From Verrucomicrobiota bacterium (GTDB lineage: Bacteria > Verrucomicrobiota > Verrucomicrobiia > JADLBR01), in contig JAKQKQ010000187.1 in assembly GCA_029560585.1 (NCBI GenBank), forward strand, positions 55,565 through 119,564: a stretch of 64,000 bases of DNA, in the 5' to 3' direction. Position numbers and translations under genes: made by a program. Positions 25,732 to 35,314 of the stretch are shown one piece after another. Numbering within the stretch: position 1 is the first letter of the stretch; each line of letters opens with the position of its first letter. The notes beneath the pieces were generated by a model. The model ran no database searches and was not told the origin of the DNA. It worked only from the letters and a program-made list of their open reading frames with translations.

Positions 25732-26511
25732 GTGGAACTCGTCACCCCAGCGGTGGAACCCATTGGCGCGACCGGGCCTGACCAGCACCCGGCAAAATGC
25801 GCCTTAACCGTGTTGATCATCGAGGATGAACCCCAGATCCGCCGATTGCTTCGCGCTGCGTTGGAGCATTGTGGTTGGCGGGTGGTGGAGGCGGACCATG
25901 GCCGGGCCGGCATCAGCGAGGCCGCCATTTCCCGACCCGATGCTGTCATTCTCGACCTGGGGCTGCCGGATATGGATGGCCAAGAGGTGATTTCCCGTAT
26001 TCGGGAGTGGAGCGGCACGCCGATCCTAGTCCTGAGTGTCCGCGAGAAGCCAGAGGCGCGGATCTTGGCGCTGGATGCCGGGGCAGATGATTTCGTGCCG
26101 AAACCGTTCAACACCGGCGAGGTGCTGGCCAGGTTGAGGGCCTTAAGACGGCGCCGCGAACAACCCGCAGAGCATTCCGAGGTCGCCTGCGGACCGTTGC
26201 GCATGGATCTCGCCGCACGAAGGGTCACGGTGGCGGGCCACGAGATCCACCTCACGCCCATCGAATACGCCCTCCTCAAGAGCCTGGTGCGCAATGTGGG
26301 CAAGGTCGTCACCCAGGGATACCTCCTCAGGGAGGTGTGGGGTCCCGACGGCGACCGCTACAGGAACCACCTGCGCGTCCACCTGACCCACCTGCGCAAG
26401 AAACTCACTGGGGCAGGCTTTGACAGGACACTCCTGCACACAGAACCCGGCGTCGGATATCGGCTGACAGACTGCCGGACTTCACAAGGTCCACCAGACC
26501 GCCAGAACTGA
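25732..26511 (+). CDS. OmpR-family response regulator, KdpE-like
   Basis: A 259-residue two-domain regulator. The GTG at 25732 follows AAGGATCATCC, a fair ribosome site, and is preferred to longer forms. Receiver domain: acidic pocket EDE at 31-33, phospho-acceptor Asp75 in VILDLGLPDMDG and Lys124 in FVPKPF. The C-terminal winged helix (LTPIEYALLKSLVRNVGKV; LLREVWGPDGD; LRVHLTHLRKKL; TEPGVGYRL) matches KdpE. No kdpD, kdpABC or other histidine kinase is adjacent; the nearest kinase is the orphan at 16668-18254. Its target cannot be read from context. Confidence 0.9.
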   Translation: MELVTPAVEPIGATGPDQHPAKCALTVLIIEDEPQIRRLLRAALEHCGWRVVEADHGRAGISEAAISRPDAVILDLGLPDMDGQEVISRIREWSGTPILVLSVREKPEARILALDAGADDFVPKPFNTGEVLARLRALRRRREQPAEHSEVACGPLRMDLAARRVTVAGHEIHLTPIEYALLKSLVRNVGKVVTQGYLLREVWGPDGDRYRNHLRVHLTHLRKKLTGAGFDRTLLHTEPGVGYRLTDCRTSQGPPDRQN

Positions 26512-26522
26512 GCGCGTTCCCC

Positions 26523-27500
26523 TCAGGAGCCCGCCCCCAGGACCTCCAGGGACAACAGGTTCGCGAGCCACCGCTTGGGCACCCCATTGGCTGCGCCAAG
26601 AAGCGCGCCCACCACGGCGCCCCGATGGCAATTATCTCCTCCCACCATCGCGTTGGCCTCGACGCCGGCGCTGAAGTCTTCGGCGTACTTCCACGCGATG
26701 TAGAGGGCTGCCGGGAAGGCGTCACCAATGTAACAGGCGGGGCTGAGTTCCTCGCCCACCACGATGTCGTCGGTCAAGCGCGTCCATGCCTGTGCCTGGT
26801 GCGCGGAGAACCAGCCCTCGCCCTCGCGCTCGATGGCATCCTTGAGATGGGTCCCGCCGGCGATGGCATGGAGAATCCGCACGAGCGTCTCGGCCGCCCT
26901 GATGACCTCATGGTGCCGATGGGTCAGGCGCACGTGCTCCGCCACGATGGAGCTTCGGTCGAGCAAGTCGGTCGGCGGTAGTGCTGCAAGCAGCGCCGGC
27001 ACCTGCGCGAGACCGCCAATGTGCCCGTCTTCGACACCGCACTCCCGCGGCGGCCTGCCGTGCGCATAGTGGGTGAAGAAACCCCGGTGGCACTCTTCCA
27101 CATAGGTGTCCCCGTGCCAACCCGGTGTTAGCATGCACGTGATGTAGTGCCCCAGCCATGCGTCGGCATCGTAACCGCCGAAGTGCCTTACCACCCGATA
27201 CACCTCACAGGCGAGACGGAGATTGAGCGTATTCTCCCCGGCCACCAGAAACTGGTGGTAGTGGACATCGCGCCGCCCCCAATAGGCGGCCTGCTCGCGC
27301 AGGATAGCGCCCCGCGGGTTCGGCGGCGTGTACCGCGATCGCCACAGGATGCTGTCCGGGTGCGGGTTCCTCGGGGCCAGGTATCGGTCCACGGTGCCAT
27401 AGTCGCGGCGCAGCGCCTTGCGGTCGTAGTACCAGTGCACCGGCATGGCCAGGGCGTCGGCCACCAGGGAACCCAGGAACGCGTCGTCCCAGCGCGACAT
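26523..27500 (-). CDS. ADP-ribosylglycohydrolase family protein
   Basis: A 325-residue protein of the ADP-ribosylglycohydrolase (DraG) family, which removes ADP-ribose from Arg or other targets, often with two Mg ions. Evidence: start RWDDAFLGSLVADALAMPVHWYYD with the family's pattern of N-terminal GxxxGDAxG type (here GSLVADALAMP), and the C-terminal metal and catalytic block GDAFPAALYIAWKYAEDF and ANAMVGGDNCHRGAVVGALLGAANG. The N-terminal acidic pair is less canonical. It is the last gene of a four-gene operon, three bases after the dehydrogenase. Some such proteins in catabolic operons act on small metabolites. The exact substrate is unknown. Confidence 0.87.
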   Translation of the reverse strand: MSRWDDAFLGSLVADALAMPVHWYYDRKALRRDYGTVDRYLAPRNPHPDSILWRSRYTPPNPRGAILREQAAYWGRRDVHYHQFLVAGENTLNLRLACEVYRVVRHFGGYDADAWLGHYITCMLTPGWHGDTYVEECHRGFFTHYAHGRPPRECGVEDGHIGGLAQVPALLAALPPTDLLDRSSIVAEHVRLTHRHHEVIRAAETLVRILHAIAGGTHLKDAIEREGEGWFSAHQAQAWTRLTDDIVVGEELSPACYIGDAFPAALYIAWKYAEDFSAGVEANAMVGGDNCHRGAVVGALLGAANGVPKRWLANLLSLEVLGAGS

Positions 27501-27503
27501 CCG

Positions 27504-28502
27504 TCACTCCACCAGGCTCACCCGGGCGATCCGACCGGCAAGGAAATGCACCGCGTTCTCGACGCACGACTGGCCCATGCGCCAATTGGCCTCGATCGTG
27601 TTCGAACCGACGTGCGGCGTCAGGACCACGTTGGGCAGGCGCCGAAGGTCCTTGGCGGGATGGACCGGCTGATAGGGTTCATTCTCAAACACGTCCAGGG
27701 CCGCGCCGCCCAGCGCGCCAGCCGCGAGGGCGTCGTAGAGCGCGGCCTCGTCAAGCACCGCCCCCCGCGCGGTATTCACGATCACCGCGGCCCGCCCCAT
27801 CCACGCCAGTCTCTCCCCGTTCACGAAACGCGTCGTCTCCGCCGTGACCGGCAGATGGACGCTCAAGACATCAACCTCCCGGAAGACGGCCTCTGTGTCG
27901 GTCGTGTACTCCTCCGCCCCGCATTCGGCGAGGATGCCTTCAACCGGACGACCCTCCCTCGCCTGGATCTCCTCGACCGTGCGGCTATCGCCCGCCACGA
28001 CGCGCATCCCGAACCCAAAGTGTGCCATGGCCGCGACTCGACGCCCGATGTTGCCAAATCCCAAGATGCCCAGCGTTCTACCGCACAACTCGAAGCCCGC
28101 CTCGCCCGCGAACCCCCCCGCCCGAAATCCCGCCTCGAGTCGGCTGATTCGCCGTGCCAGGCAACCCATGAGCCACATCGCATGCTCGGCCACGCTCGCA
28201 TCGAGCACCCCTGGGGTATTCGCGACGGACACGCCGTGCCGACGCGCCAGCGGCTTGCTGATGTTGTCGTGCCCGACACCAAACCGCACGATCAGCCCGC
28301 CCGTTTCCCCCAGCGCCTCATACAGGGGGCCCACGTACGGCGACACGCCCACCACGACCACCCGGACGCCACCCTCCCTCACCTGCTGCGCGAGCGCCTC
28401 CTCCGCCGCAGGGACCGGCGCGAACCGCAACCCGGGTGCACCGCGAAACACGGCCTCCGCCTTCCGGTACTCCCCCTCTGTCACGAGAACCACATCACCC
28501 AT
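27504..28502 (-). CDS. D-isomer 2-hydroxyacid dehydrogenase (NAD-dependent)
   Basis: A 332-residue oxidoreductase of the SerA/2-hydroxyacid dehydrogenase family. The start ATG 28502 lies ten bases after the aldolase stop; a longer frame is ignored because it overlaps the aldolase. The NAD-binding motif is GFGNIGRRVAAMAHFGFG, and the catalytic Arg-Glu-His set is supported by VNTARGAVLDEAALYDAL, ALDVFENEPYQ and LTPHVGSNT. In the operon with a sugar-acid-type MFS importer and an HpcH/HpaI aldolase it would oxidise or reduce a 2-hydroxy acid or 2-oxo acid, possibly the aldehyde acid released by the aldolase. It is not obviously serine biosynthesis. Confidence 0.88.
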   Translation of the reverse strand: MGDVVLVTEGEYRKAEAVFRGAPGLRFAPVPAAEEALAQQVREGGVRVVVVGVSPYVGPLYEALGETGGLIVRFGVGHDNISKPLARRHGVSVANTPGVLDASVAEHAMWLMGCLARRISRLEAGFRAGGFAGEAGFELCGRTLGILGFGNIGRRVAAMAHFGFGMRVVAGDSRTVEEIQAREGRPVEGILAECGAEEYTTDTEAVFREVDVLSVHLPVTAETTRFVNGERLAWMGRAAVIVNTARGAVLDEAALYDALAAGALGGAALDVFENEPYQPVHPAKDLRRLPNVVLTPHVGSNTIEANWRMGQSCVENAVHFLAGRIARVSLVE

Positions 28503-28512
28503 CGACCTCACC

Positions 28513-29271
28513 TTAACCCTTTCTCGACTCCAGCGCCCGACGACAGCCCTCGCGCAAGAACAGCGTATCGATGCCACATGCAATGAACCGATACCCCTCT
28601 TCAGTCCGCTGTCGAATCTCCGCGGGATCCCCAGACACAAGGTGGATGCCCGCCGGCACCCCCCGGCGCCTGCACGCCTCCAAGACCGACCGCTGCGCCG
28701 CAATCACGTCGGGATGTTCCAGTCGCCCGGCCAGGCCCATCGACGCCGACAGGTCGTAGGGGCCCACCAGGGCCGCGGTAATGCCCGGCGTCGCGAGGAT
28801 CGCATCCGCCGTACGAACGGCATCCCGGTGCTCCAGCATCACCACCACCGCGACTCCCTCATTGTGCTCGCGGTAGTACTCGCCGAACCGCCGCCCGTAT
28901 CCCGTGGCCCGGCACAGCGACGCCCCGCGCGAACCCTCGGGCGGGAAAAGCGCCATCGCCACCGCCCTGGCCGCCTCTTCGGCGCTGTTCACCGAGGGCA
29001 CGATGATGCCAGCGGCACCCAGATCCATCACTCGCTTCGCGAGGACCGGGTCGCACGACGGCAGCCGCGCCAGCACATCGCACGCCGTGCCCTTCGCGGC
29101 AAGCGCGCACCGGTGCACGTCGGCCAACGAGATGTCCGTGTGTTCCAGATCTACGCCTATGAAGTCAAACCCGGCCTCGGCCATGATCTCCGCCACCGCC
29201 GGATGCCCCGTCAGAGTCCAGCCGCCGAGCACCGCTTTGCCATCCCGCAATCTCTTCACGATTTCGCCCAT
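28513..29271 (-). CDS. HpcH/HpaI aldolase family protein
   Basis: A 252-residue class II aldolase of the HpcH/HpaI family (GarL, HpaI, RhmA). Signature segments: GFDFIGVDLEHTDIS near residues 34-48, MDLGAAGIIVPSVNSAEEA, the PPEGSRGASLCRATGYGRRF region, MLEHRDAVRTADAILATPGI and VGPYDLSASMG. Such enzymes cleave 2-keto-3-deoxy acids to pyruvate plus an aldehyde acid. It lies eight bases after the importer gene and ten before the dehydrogenase. Together they suggest breakdown of a sugar acid such as a glucarate-derived intermediate. Exact specificity cannot be told. Confidence 0.9.
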   Translation of the reverse strand: MGEIVKRLRDGKAVLGGWTLTGHPAVAEIMAEAGFDFIGVDLEHTDISLADVHRCALAAKGTACDVLARLPSCDPVLAKRVMDLGAAGIIVPSVNSAEEAARAVAMALFPPEGSRGASLCRATGYGRRFGEYYREHNEGVAVVVMLEHRDAVRTADAILATPGITAALVGPYDLSASMGLAGRLEHPDVIAAQRSVLEACRRRGVPAGIHLVSGDPAEIRQRTEEGYRFIACGIDTLFLREGCRRALESRKG

Positions 29272-29279
29272 GGTTCACC

Positions 29280-30572
29280 TCACGTCCCTTCGCCGAACAC
29301 CCTCTCCCGCGGATCGATCAGGCACCAGCAGACCGCCCCAAAAAGAAAGAGTCCGCCCATCACATACAGCGGGGCGTTCCAATCGCCAAATCGACCCAGG
29401 AGAAATGTCACCATCAGGGGGCTGAGCACGCTGCTGATCTGGCCTGATGTATTCATCGCAGCGCTCACCACACCGGCGTGGCTCCCGCCAATGTCCAGGC
29501 AAGTCCCCCATGCGGCCCCCAGCGTGAACATGCTCGCCGCCAGGGCCAGCGCGATCAGCCCCGCCGCCAACTCCGGCCGATCGGCCACCGTCGCCAGCAA
29601 CATCGCCGATCCCGCCATGACGTAGGCCACCACCCCCACGCCCGCGCGCCCGAGCCGCAATCCAAATCGCGACGCCACCGCATCCGTCGTGATCCCGCCG
29701 AGCAGATCCCCCAGCACGCTCATGATCAGGGGCAGCCCCGCGAAAAAGCCAAGCGACGCGGCGCTGAAACCGTGCTTCTCGTTGAGGTATGTCGGCAGCC
29801 AGGTGATGCAAAAGTAAAAGGCGTAGCTGTTCGGAAAATACATGAGGCACAGCGGCAGGATATTCCTGTGCCCCAGCAGGCGGCGCCAGTACTCCCAGCT
29901 CTTCGGGTGCTCGCCCTCGGGTTCTCGCCCCGCGCGTATCGTCTCCAGCTCGGCCGCGTTCACCGCCCGATGCTCCGACGGATCGTCCCGAAACCACCGA
30001 TGCCACGCCACCGCCCACGCCACCCCCAGAAAACCAAACAGCACGAATATCGTGCGCCACGACATGAAACTCGTCAGGTACAGCACGACCATGGGCGTCA
30101 CCCCACCGGCCAGATGCGCCCCCGTGAAAAATATCCCCTGCACCGTCCCCCGGTCCCGCCGTGGCACCCATCGCGAAAATGTCCGCGCAACGCTCGGCCA
30201 CGCCCCCGCCTCTCCCAAGCCAAACAGGAACCTCGTCGCGACCAGTGAGATGAAGTTGAACGCCGCGCCCGTCGCCATCGTGAAACCAGACCACCACAGC
30301 ACGATCCGCGTCAGCACCCGTCGCGTCCCGACCCGATCCGCCCACCAGGCCGTCGGAATCTCGAAAGCCGCGTACGCGAGCGCGAAGGCGCTGTACACCA
30401 GGCTCATCTGATCCTTCGTCAGGTGGAGGTCGCGCATGATGTCCGGTGCCAGTGTCGCTATGCACGCGCGATCAATGTACGTCACCATCGCCAGTAGGAC
30501 GGCCAGCCCCACGACCACGTGGCGCGCGCGAGTGGCCGGCCCGGAAATCACCGCCCCGCACGAGGGTTTCAT
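29280..30572 (-). CDS. MFS transporter, anion:cation symporter type
   Basis: A 430-residue twelve-helix transporter, first gene of the minus-strand operon. TM1-TM2 features ([41 protein letters not shown]) and [10 protein letters not shown] are those of the GudP/ExuT-like hexarate and hexuronate symporters. It is closely related to the protein at 1599-2912, the two sharing long identical stretches such as [13 protein letters not shown]. Importing a dicarboxylic sugar acid fits the aldolase and dehydrogenase that follow. Confidence 0.9.
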   Translation of the reverse strand: MKPSCGAVISGPATRARHVVVGLAVLLAMVTYIDRACIATLAPDIMRDLHLTKDQMSLVYSAFALAYAAFEIPTAWWADRVGTRRVLTRIVLWWSGFTMATGAAFNFISLVATRFLFGLGEAGAWPSVARTFSRWVPRRDRGTVQGIFFTGAHLAGGVTPMVVLYLTSFMSWRTIFVLFGFLGVAWAVAWHRWFRDDPSEHRAVNAAELETIRAGREPEGEHPKSWEYWRRLLGHRNILPLCLMYFPNSYAFYFCITWLPTYLNEKHGFSAASLGFFAGLPLIMSVLGDLLGGITTDAVASRFGLRLGRAGVGVVAYVMAGSAMLLATVADRPELAAGLIALALAASMFTLGAAWGTCLDIGGSHAGVVSAAMNTSGQISSVLSPLMVTFLLGRFGDWNAPLYVMGGLFLFGAVCWCLIDPRERVFGEGT

Positions 30573-30726
30573 GGGCGAAAAAAAGAGGCTCCGATCATCC
30601 CGTCACGCTACCAGACCAAAGGGACAAGGGAAAGAGGGGCCTTCTGCATTGCCCCCCGACCACCTCCGGTTCGCCGTCGGCGGCATGTCCGCGAGATCCG
30701 AGCCATCCTTGGCCTGGCGTCGCCAA

Positions 30727-31956
30727 TCAGAATCCCCGGACCATGTAGGCATGAAGGATCCCGGATTCGTCGGAGTCGAAGAAACCCATCGAACCGTCCG
30801 GGGAAAGGAACGGATGGATGTGCGACTCCTTCTTGCAGGTGGAACGCGGGTTCAACAGGTACTTCCAATCCCGCAGGGCCCCCTGCCCCGCCTCACCGAA
30901 TTCCGCGGCGAAGATGCGCCCCCCCTTGTCGAAAGGGCCGGCATCGCTGATGAATCGCCTCCCCGCCCCATCCCCCGCAAAATGGGAGAACCGGGCCTCC
31001 TTAAGATCGCGCGTCAGGTCATTGCGAATCCCGCCGGGGGTCTTCAGCCCCACATGGCCCGCGTGGGGCGCCGCCCTCCCCTCGATCAGGAAGGCGCCGC
31101 GCGGCGCTCGGGTGCTCGTGCTCGTGATGGCCCAATCGGTCCGCCCACGCCAGCACTGGTGCCCCTGGCAGAACTCGTTGCCATCGCGCCCCCACGGCAT
31201 GTTGCGAAGATTCGTGCCGTCATCGCGAATGACGTGGATGTCCGCGCCCTCGCCAGCCGTCAGCGTCTTGATGCTGCCCAACGCATCGACGACGCAGCCA
31301 TGGTTCTCTTGGATTAGCACGTCCCGCGAGGCACCCGCATCGGTCGAGCGGCAATACTGGGAGTGCATGTTGCACCAGGTCGGACCATGGAGGACCAACC
31401 GCACCGCCGCGCGCTCCAGATCGATCACCAGCAACCCAAAAGGCGAGCCCTCCGCATGGCCGTCGCCGAGAAACGCCGAGATCGCCAGCCTCCTCCCATC
31501 CGAAGAGATCGTCGAAATCGGGTACAGCCTACTGGGGCGAAATGCCGTCCCCGGCAACGGCCCGTCCACCACGAGGACCGTGCGGCGATCGGCCCCGTCG
31601 ATGTTCACCCTCCGCAGAATGAGTCGGCCGTTCCCAGGGGATGTCTCATCGATGAAGTAATACACGAAGCGCCCATCGGGCGACACCGAGAGCGCCACGC
31701 CCCCGAGTTCCTCGATGATCGGCGCCAGCGAGCCGCCATCCTCGAGATCGCACACGTAGTAGCGGTGCCCCGGGTCCCTGCGGTTGCCGCCGTGGGCCGT
31801 TGCCGAGCGATGAAGCAGAAACCGCTTCGAATCCATCGTGAAAATCTGAGCCTCCATGTAGAGATGCGCCCCGGACGCATCCGGTTCCGTCGTGAGCTGG
31901 AAAACCTCCAACGCTTTCGGTGACTCCGCATCCACAAGATCGGGACGCGGCTTCAT
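30727..31956 (-). CDS. Beta-propeller protein, oligogalacturonate-lyase-like
   Basis: A protein of about 409 residues. The ATG at 31956 is chosen over a longer frame. It is a propeller-type protein with TolB-like SPDG turns (VSPDGRFVYYFIDE; LSPDGSMGFFDSDESG), a cluster of His residues (GDGHAEGSPFG; MHSQYCRS; ENHGC; FCQGHQCW; KESHIHPFLS) and KTPGGIRNDL. The overall pattern and the H-rich metal-site feel match PL22 oligogalacturonate lyases, which use a metal-binding His set. No signal peptide is evident. It lies beyond the sugar-acid operon in the same direction, with 154 bases between. Family assignment is moderate; a cytoplasmic lyase for unsaturated uronate oligomers would fit the sugar-acid genes. 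Confidence 0.6.
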   Translation of the reverse strand: MKPRPDLVDAESPKALEVFQLTTEPDASGAHLYMEAQIFTMDSKRFLLHRSATAHGGNRRDPGHRYYVCDLEDGGSLAPIIEELGGVALSVSPDGRFVYYFIDETSPGNGRLILRRVNIDGADRRTVLVVDGPLPGTAFRPSRLYPISTISSDGRRLAISAFLGDGHAEGSPFGLLVIDLERAAVRLVLHGPTWCNMHSQYCRSTDAGASRDVLIQENHGCVVDALGSIKTLTAGEGADIHVIRDDGTNLRNMPWGRDGNEFCQGHQCWRGRTDWAITSTSTRAPRGAFLIEGRAAPHAGHVGLKTPGGIRNDLTRDLKEARFSHFAGDGAGRRFISDAGPFDKGGRIFAAEFGEAGQGALRDWKYLLNPRSTCKKESHIHPFLSPDGSMGFFDSDESGILHAYMVRGF

Positions 31957-32095
31957 TCGTGGACCACCGCCTGCCGGTGAACCCAGTATGAAGGGCCCAC
32001 GGCCACCACCAGCAATCCACGAGGCCCCCGCCGCCCTCAACCTTCGTCGCTTCTTATCTGGCCATTGGCCGACTCCTGCGATATGCATTTATCCC

Positions 32096-33040
32096 ATGAC
32101 CCAGTCATCCATCACCCGTCGCGATATCATCCGCATCGGGACCGCGGCAACCCTCCCCTTCGCAATGCCGCGCCCGGTCACGGCTGCGGCCCCTACCGAG
32201 CCCGTCATCGGCATCTCGACCCTCGGATTCAATAAGCTGACAAACCAGCAACTCGCCCAAGAACTCGCGCGCGAAGGCTTCCGCACCATCCAGCTCTTCC
32301 TCAGCCAAACCGACAGCAATTACTGGAAATACAATGGCCGTTCGGATCTCTCCGGCCTCACCGACGAGCGTTGCAAGACCATCGCCGATGCGTACCGGTC
32401 CGCCGGCATCACGATCCACAGCATCGGCGTCTACACGAATCTCATACACCCCGATGCCGCGGAACGAACGGCCAACCTCGCTTACTTTGAAGGCATGATG
32501 CGCGCGGGTGCCGCCATGGGCTGCCATACCTTCATCAGCGAAGCCGGCCATTACGAACCCGAAGCAGGCCCCCCGCCCAAGGTCCCCTTCCACTTCCAGG
32601 AGGAGGTCTGGGCCCAGATGGTCGCCACCGGCAAGGAGCTCGCCGCCATGGCCGACCGCCACAGCGCCACCGTGCTCCTCGAACCCTTCTTCCGCGGCTT
32701 CCTGGCCAGCGCCAAACGCACGCGCGTCTTCATCGAAGAAATCGGCTCCCCGCGCATCCGCGCCCTCCTCGATCCCGCAAATCTCCTGGAGATCAACGAC
32801 CTCGAAGAAATGTTTTCCCAGCTCGGACCCTACATCGATTGTCTCCACGCCAAAGACCGCAAACTGCACGTGGACCGCGGGGTCCCCGCCGGCCAAGGTG
32901 ACCTCGATTACCCGAAATTCGTTTCTCTCGCCGCGAAGTTCACGCCAAAGGTTCCCCTCGTCCTGGAATACGTGGGTCCCCAAGACTATAAGCAGGCGCT
33001 CGCTCATCTGCGCGGCGCGCTCGCCAACGCCCATAAATAG
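32096..33040 (+). CDS. Sugar phosphate isomerase/epimerase-like TIM barrel, Tat-exported
   Basis: A 314-residue AP-endonuclease-2/xylose-isomerase-like TIM barrel. The N-terminus is a twin-arginine signal (ITRRDIIRIGTAATLPFAM). The barrel shows metal-site segments LLEPFF, LLDPANLL, CLHAKDRK and VLEYVG, in the order expected for the sugar phosphate isomerase/epimerase family (IolE/Hyi-like). ATG 32096 is favoured. It is divergent from the propeller protein. The role is unknown; Tat-exported members are common in PVC bacteria, in sugar-degradation regions. Confidence 0.85.
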   Translation: MTQSSITRRDIIRIGTAATLPFAMPRPVTAAAPTEPVIGISTLGFNKLTNQQLAQELAREGFRTIQLFLSQTDSNYWKYNGRSDLSGLTDERCKTIADAYRSAGITIHSIGVYTNLIHPDAAERTANLAYFEGMMRAGAAMGCHTFISEAGHYEPEAGPPPKVPFHFQEEVWAQMVATGKELAAMADRHSATVLLEPFFRGFLASAKRTRVFIEEIGSPRIRALLDPANLLEINDLEEMFSQLGPYIDCLHAKDRKLHVDRGVPAGQGDLDYPKFVSLAAKFTPKVPLVLEYVGPQDYKQALAHLRGALANAHK

Positions 33041-33298
33041 CCCGGCCCCCGGCGGTCTTACGCCGCGGCCAAATCCCCAATTCACGGGTCACCTTTTGCC
33101 CTCAGGGCCAACGCCCGCACGCCTTGGGGCAAATCCATGCATGATTACAAATGGGTTCATCCCCTCAACAAAAGCTAATTAATCCAGGCTTAATGCCATC
33201 GTCCGTCGATTAATTATGCGGGGCGCCCCTTTTCGGCACACTGAATCCAGCCCAGCCCAAAATCTTGGGCGAATCTGGGCTTCGACCCGAATCGGTTT

Positions 33299-34444
33299 AT
33301 GTGCAAAGGCGCAAGAGCACCATGGCAAGGCTGCGAACGCGGCGCGGCTCGCGCCGTCGTCGGATGGTGTTGCGTCGTTTCGATCACGCTGTGCCTCGCG
33401 TCGGCCCACGCGAATGGCGAGGTTGGTTCGGGTGCCGGTGAACTGCGCGATGCGGTCGCACGCTCTCTCGCGCTTCCGCTGGCCGTGCAGGATGACTTCT
33501 CTCCAACCACCGCACCGCCCTGGATGCGCGCGTATCTGGGCGATGTTGAAATCGCAGGCGCGCCCGATCATGCGGCAGAGGCCGCCCTGGGACATTTGCG
33601 CCAAGCCTGGTCAACGGGGAATCGCGGGCTCGCCGAGGACATCTTGCGCAACGTCGGCGCGCGGATGGACCACCGTCCCGATTTCGTCCTGCTCGAGGCC
33701 GAGATCCGGAGGTCGACGTGCGACATCGCGAATCTGCGGCACTGCCTGGACAAGCCCGGATGGGAGACGATGCGAGCGACCCGGGGCGCCTATCGTTTCT
33801 GGCTCGACCGCGACGACGCGAACGCGCGCGCCACCCATTCGGCAGACATCGTCCGAGAGACCACCAGAGAACCGGAGGGCCGCCTGCTCGTCGGAACTCT
33901 CCTCGAGTCATGGGGATGGCCGGATGTGGCCGCACGAGTCTGGATTCTGGTCGCGGCCTCGGATCATCCGGCGCACGACTACGCGCGAACGCACGTCATG
34001 AACTTCGCGATGCGATCGGGTAACACATCGCTGCTCCTGCGCCTCTGCGATGCGCTCCTCCAGAGACGCCCTCAAGACGCAGATATCCGTTTCAGCCGCA
34101 TCTATCTCACGCTCCTCCTCCGCAAGAAATCGGCTGGTCTGGTCGAGGAAGCGACCGCGCTCCACGCCGCGAAACCCGACAGCCCGGCCATCGCCGCCGT
34201 CCTCGCCTACTGCCTGTTCCGACACGGCAACGAAGGTGCCGCGGTGAAGACGCTCGCCAGCGTGGACCCCTCCGCCCTTCAAAACCGCCCGGAGTCCCTG
34301 ATCGGTGCCCTCGTCCTGGAAGCCTCAAATCCCGCGCGAGCGCGAGCGCTCGCCGAAGCCAGCGGGCCGTTCCTGAAACTCCCGGAGGAGAAAGTGCTCT
34401 TCCGCAGCGTCCTCGAACGCCTCCCCAGGACCAACGTAAACTGA
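33299..34444 (+). CDS. Secreted TPR-repeat hypothetical protein
   Basis: A 381-residue protein with a signal-like N-terminus (VVGWCCVVSITLCLASAHA) and a tract of helical repeats. Several resemble TPR units: AALGHLRQAWSTGNRGLAEDIL, LLLRLCDALLQRRPQDADIRF, LLLRKKSAGLVEEATALHAAKP and IAAVLAYCLFRHGNEGAAVKTL. No catalytic domain is recognised. Such proteins act as scaffolds. The start is ATG 33299; the upstream 258 bases hold no gene. Confidence 0.6.
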   Translation: MCKGARAPWQGCERGAARAVVGWCCVVSITLCLASAHANGEVGSGAGELRDAVARSLALPLAVQDDFSPTTAPPWMRAYLGDVEIAGAPDHAAEAALGHLRQAWSTGNRGLAEDILRNVGARMDHRPDFVLLEAEIRRSTCDIANLRHCLDKPGWETMRATRGAYRFWLDRDDANARATHSADIVRETTREPEGRLLVGTLLESWGWPDVAARVWILVAASDHPAHDYARTHVMNFAMRSGNTSLLLRLCDALLQRRPQDADIRFSRIYLTLLLRKKSAGLVEEATALHAAKPDSPAIAAVLAYCLFRHGNEGAAVKTLASVDPSALQNRPESLIGALVLEASNPARARALAEASGPFLKLPEEKVLFRSVLERLPRTNVN

Positions 34445-35269
34445 ATGGCACCGACATTCCCCATGCCATCCAGTGGCCGACCCACAAGGGCCGGAGCGCG
34501 GCGAACGCGGCGCCTCCTCGCCCGCGCCTCATTCCTCGCCTTCGCCTTGCCGCTCGCGGCCCCCGCCCAGAATCTCATCTGGGAAAACCAGGGCATGACA
34601 AATGCCCTGGGCATCGCCAGCGGATCGACCTACGCGTACAATGGCGCAACTGTCACCTTGACCTGGTCTATCACCACAAACTCCAGCAGCACCTTCGCGT
34701 ACGCCTACGGCAGCAACTATGTCTCCTACCAGTCCGGCATGGAGGGAGGCCAACTCGGAAACGTCCTCTTGGGATTCGATAATTCGGCGGACGACCGGAA
34801 CGACTGGATAACGCTGACCCTCACTTTCTCCGTGGCGCAGTCGAACTTGGCCTTCAGCATCCTCGATATCGATACCGGCTCGTGGGATGACGGCGTCGAC
34901 GTCGTCTATAACGGGTCAACGAACGTGCGCGACACGCCGTCCGTCTGGTCCTACGGGCAGTCCAATGCCCGCCTGCGGACCGTGACCACCGACAACGAGA
35001 GCTACTTCCAGGGATGGGAGGGAGACAACTCCAACTCCGACACCAACCAGAACTACGGCAACATCAACTTGAATTTCAATGGCATTTCCGTGACCAGCAT
35101 CGCGATCCGTTTCTTCTCCACCGACGACGCCGACTCCAACCCCGGTTCGCAGAAGATCGGAATCTCCGATCTGATCGAAGTGCCCGAACCACCGGCGATG
35201 GCCGCGGCCGCCCTCACCTTGCTCTTGCTTGCCGCGGCCCGCCGGCGATTGAAGGCCCACTTCCTCTAG
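34445..35269 (+). CDS. PEP-CTERM-type secreted protein
   Basis: A 274-residue exported protein with a basic N-terminus and signal sequence (ASFLAFALPLAAPAQ), a Ser/Thr/Asn-rich beta-strand domain (GSTYAYNGATVTLTWSITTNS; FDNSADDRNDWITLTLTF), and a C-terminal tail of VPEPPAM, a hydrophobic helix and RRRLKAHFL. VPEP followed by a helix and basic end is the PEP-CTERM sorting signal cut by an exosortase. No exosortase was seen here. It starts directly at the stop of the TPR gene (ATG 34445). Function unknown. Confidence 0.82.
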   Translation: MAPTFPMPSSGRPTRAGARRTRRLLARASFLAFALPLAAPAQNLIWENQGMTNALGIASGSTYAYNGATVTLTWSITTNSSSTFAYAYGSNYVSYQSGMEGGQLGNVLLGFDNSADDRNDWITLTLTFSVAQSNLAFSILDIDTGSWDDGVDVVYNGSTNVRDTPSVWSYGQSNARLRTVTTDNESYFQGWEGDNSNSDTNQNYGNINLNFNGISVTSIAIRFFSTDDADSNPGSQKIGISDLIEVPEPPAMAAAALTLLLLAAARRRLKAHFL

Positions 35270-35314
35270 GAATCTGTCGGACTTAGGCCGCCAGATTCCT
35301 CGGGCCAGCAAGCC

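Noticed and set aside
27147..28586. Long plus-strand open frame (479 codons) over the dehydrogenase operon
   Set aside because: Antisense to clear genes, Arg/His/Pro-rich and without domain pattern.
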